A stretch of 19,658 bases of DNA from Pelagophyceae sp. CCMP2097 (taxonomy: Eukaryota; Sar; Pelagophyceae): positions 265,220-284,877 of the forward strand of contig MU657188.1 in the NCBI GenBank assembly GCA_026770575.1, read 5' to 3'. The notes below the pieces were generated by a model that worked only from the letters and a program-made list of their open reading frames with translations, was not told the DNA's origin and searched no databases. Positions within the stretch are counted from its first letter, which is position 1. Every line of letters starts with the position of its first letter. A program made the position numbers and the translations under genes. Shown here in pieces: positions 18,003 through 19,658 of this stretch.

Positions 18003-18317
18003 TGCAGCAGCGAGGCGGCCTCGATCGCACTCACCACGACACGCTTGTTAGAGTCAAGCCGCGTGCGCATCGTCTGTATGCTCGCTGGAAACGACGTCGC
18101 GCACGTCGCTATCATTCCGTGGAAGCGCGTTACATCGGTGCATGTCGACGGCGCGACTGCGGTCTTCAACCTGAATTCGCCGCCGTCGTTCTGGTGCCAG
18201 CACCAGGAGCTGACCGGCGAGGCGGGCAAGGAGCCGAAGCTCAAGTGGACCGAAGCGTTGGTCAAGGACCCAACGACCGAGGAGATCGCCTCAAAATGCA
18301 GCATTTTGACCGTCAGG
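18003..18317 (+). CDS. Coding-like fragment, faintly like the flank of cellular RdRPs
   Basis: This plus-strand stretch uses G or C at nearly all third positions and encodes a mixed hydrophobic and charged sequence: RVRIVCMLAG, IPWKRVTSVHVDGATAVFNL, then NSPPSFW and KLKWTEALVKDPTTEEIA. The order of a beta-rich segment, a hydrophobic strand, then PP-F is reminiscent of the region before the catalytic core in eukaryotic RNA-dependent RNA polymerases of the RDR type. That is a recollection, not an alignment, and no catalytic DxDGD motif is in the window. The frame runs on into repeats after 18317, so this may be one exon or a gene fragment. The edges are uncertain. Confidence 0.3.
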
Positions 18318-18618
18318 GTCGCGGATTTGTCGAGCGACCAAACCCGCCTTCGAGAGGTCGGGTTCGGGTTCGGGCCACGGCCAGACCCGCGGGTCGACGG
18401 GTCGTCCAAAATGCACAAACACGGCAAACCCGACCCGCGTGTTTCGGGCAAACCCGAACCCGTCCCTGCTCCTGCAAAGGGTCGCGGGGTTCTCAAACGA
18501 CCAAACCCGTCCTCCAGCCGGGTTTCGGGTTGGGGCCACGGCCTGACCCGCGGGTCGCGGATTTGCCGGGTCCACGTACGCAAAAGTTCGGGTCGGGTTC
18601 GGGTCGGGTTCGGGTCGA
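18313..18618. repeat. Diverged ~95-bp direct repeat and GGGTTC/GGGTCG array
   Basis: The segment from about 18316 (GGTCGCGG, CGACCAAACCCG, GGGCCACGGCC, GACCCGCGGGTCG) recurs from about 18480 in the same order. The distal end, about 18587-18618, is an alternating array of GGGTTC and GGGTCG units with inverted CGAACCCG or CGACCC pieces around it. Frames across this region on either strand are repeat artefacts. Confidence 0.75.
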
Positions 18619-19244
18619 ACCCGTACTTAAAAGCTTCTTTCCGGAGAGCCAGCGTGCCAGTGACGTACAGGGCCCCGCAGGACTGACCGAGGAATTCTTT
18701 GTAAACAACTTTATTTGTAAACAACGAGATGTACAAAATCCCTTTTCTCCAGCATACCGTAGAGACTTCCAAAGGGCGTCCGGGGGAACAGAGCAGGCAC
18801 TCTGGACCCGATCCGAGTCCGGTCATCAACGTTTGGTGCGTGCAGCCTGCGTGCCGGCGAAGCGAAACGCGCCGTCCCGAAAAGGTCCGTGAAACGGCCT
18901 TTTGACGGCCTTTTGAGACCGTCCCTCGTACGGCTCCTTCAGCAGCCCCTTCGGGACGCTCCCTCGGACGGGCCACGATAAGGGCCCCCGTAGGGGCTAA
19001 GGCCAAGGTGTTGTTGGCCAATTGGTCTGATGTTGTATATTTTAAAATGAAGTTCAAGTTCAACTTCAAAAATATTTATGTTGATAAAAATGAACGATTG
19101 GAAGCGCAGAGCCGTGGCGAGTCCCGAGCAGTGGAAGCACCGAGTGGAAGTTCGAGTGCGAGGTTTTCGCTTTTACAGCCTGTTCATGGTACCGATTTTC
19201 TCTTGGAGCTTGTGTGGTGGGGTGGGAGGGGGGAAGGCCAGACC
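18619..19244. other. Intergenic stretch with short repeats, no gene
   Basis: TTTGTAAACAAC is present twice (18699 and 18713). GGGCCCCCGTAGGGGCTAAG at about 18983-19003 resembles the reverse complement of the hairpin in the 561-675 repeats. The stretch around 19020-19090 is A/T-rich, with GTTCAAGTTCAACTTCAA. No supported frame was found. Confidence 0.5.
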
Positions 19245-19410
19245 CCCCCGTGTCGAGCGAGCCCTGCTCGTCCACGTCGCGCGTCGCGTAAGCCTTCCCC
19301 CGTGTCGAGCGAGCCGCGTGGGTGGGGGGGGGTGAGATAACCACTTGATCCAAGAGGCAGCCGAGACTGCATGTGGGGGGGGGTTGCCAGGACCCCCCGT
19401 GTCGAGCGAG
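19245..19410. repeat. Three dispersed exact copies of a 17-mer
   Basis: CCCCCGTGTCGAGCGAG occurs at 19245-19261, 19297-19313 and 19394-19410 with unequal spacing and G-runs between. Such short, exact, irregularly spaced copies could be ends of nested elements or remnants of a larger tandem unit. Confidence 0.9.
19328..19357 (-). repeat. 30-bp exact repeat, right copy
   Basis: This is the inverted, perfect match of 6538-6567. Here it sits among the CCCCCGTGTCGAGCGAG copies, which suggests that the promoter copy derives from the same repeat family. Confidence 0.9.
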
Positions 19411-19465
19411 GAGGCGCTGTGGGGGGGTCCCGAGACCACGAAGGAGGGTCCCGAGACCAGCCCAA

Positions 19466-19657
19466 TCACGGAGCTCGACCTTCACAGCCGCAATTTACGG
19501 CGCACCTCGAGCGAGGGTAGCGCCGGGTCCGAGAATTACTCGGAAATGCCCCGATGTTTCCCTCGTAGATTAGCGCCACGCCATGGAGCAGAAACTTTGA
19601 TCCGTACGCCGACCGAACGGTAAAGGGGCCTATGAGATCAAACTGCCAGCGCCGCTG
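19466..19657 (-). pseudogene. Integrase-core-like remnant at the right edge
   Basis: Reading on the minus strand from the window edge, the frame begins QRRWQFDLIGPF and continues to YGSKFLLHGVAL, then IYEGNIGAF, before turning arginine-rich and stopping at 19468-19466. W-Q-x-D-x-I-G-P followed by G-x-K-x-L-L is the usual start of the integrase catalytic core of LTR retrotransposons, including the first acidic residue of the DDE triad. The expected second half of the core does not follow. The piece is therefore probably the broken end of an element extending past the right edge. Confidence 0.35.
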
Positions 19658-19658
19658 C

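Noticed and set aside
17969..19069. 366-codon open frame on the minus strand
   Set aside because: Most of it crosses the GGGTTC/GGGTCG repeats and is antisense to a stretch with better coding character on the plus strand.

Overview
The window is nuclear DNA from a eukaryote. It is GC-rich and carries two genes split by many GT-AG introns; 20 of the 34 introns I could define begin GTGCG. The two genes are a high-affinity nitrate transporter (NRT2, minus strand, 3997-6266) and an assimilatory nitrate reductase (NR, plus strand, 6893-15760). The protein types, codon use and intron style point to a microalga. A photosynthetic stramenopile (for example a pelagophyte-like lineage) is my best guess, from memory only and unproven.

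Layout. 1-3996 holds no gene I can support. It contains two 43-bp direct repeats, two diverged copies of a repeat of about 600 bp (691-1295 and 3145-3776), a possible insertion of about 950 bp inside the first copy, and simple GC-rich sequence. 3997-6266 is NRT2 in 11 exons. 6267-6892 is the shared upstream region, with a perfect 16-bp palindrome built from TGACGCA half-sites. 6893-15760 is NR in 25 exons. Its model is fully in frame, 1066 residues, with molybdenum-cofactor, cytochrome b5, FAD and NADH domains. Several NR introns are swollen by locally amplified GC-rich repeats. 15761-19658 is a repeat-rich flank. It holds a 107-nt foldback, a 433-bp hAT-type non-autonomous element with an exact 8-bp target duplication, a possible small basic protein gene, a coding-like fragment that faintly resembles the N-terminal flank of cellular RNA-dependent RNA polymerases, and an integrase-like remnant at the right edge.

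The two main genes form one pathway. NRT2 imports nitrate across the plasma membrane, and NR reduces it to nitrite in the cytosol with NADH or NADPH. Their head-to-head arrangement over about 630 bp suggests joint control by nitrogen status. No nitrite reductase, NAR2 partner or molybdenum-cofactor gene is visible here. All exon boundaries come from reading frame, splice dinucleotides and family conservation; no transcript or database evidence was available.
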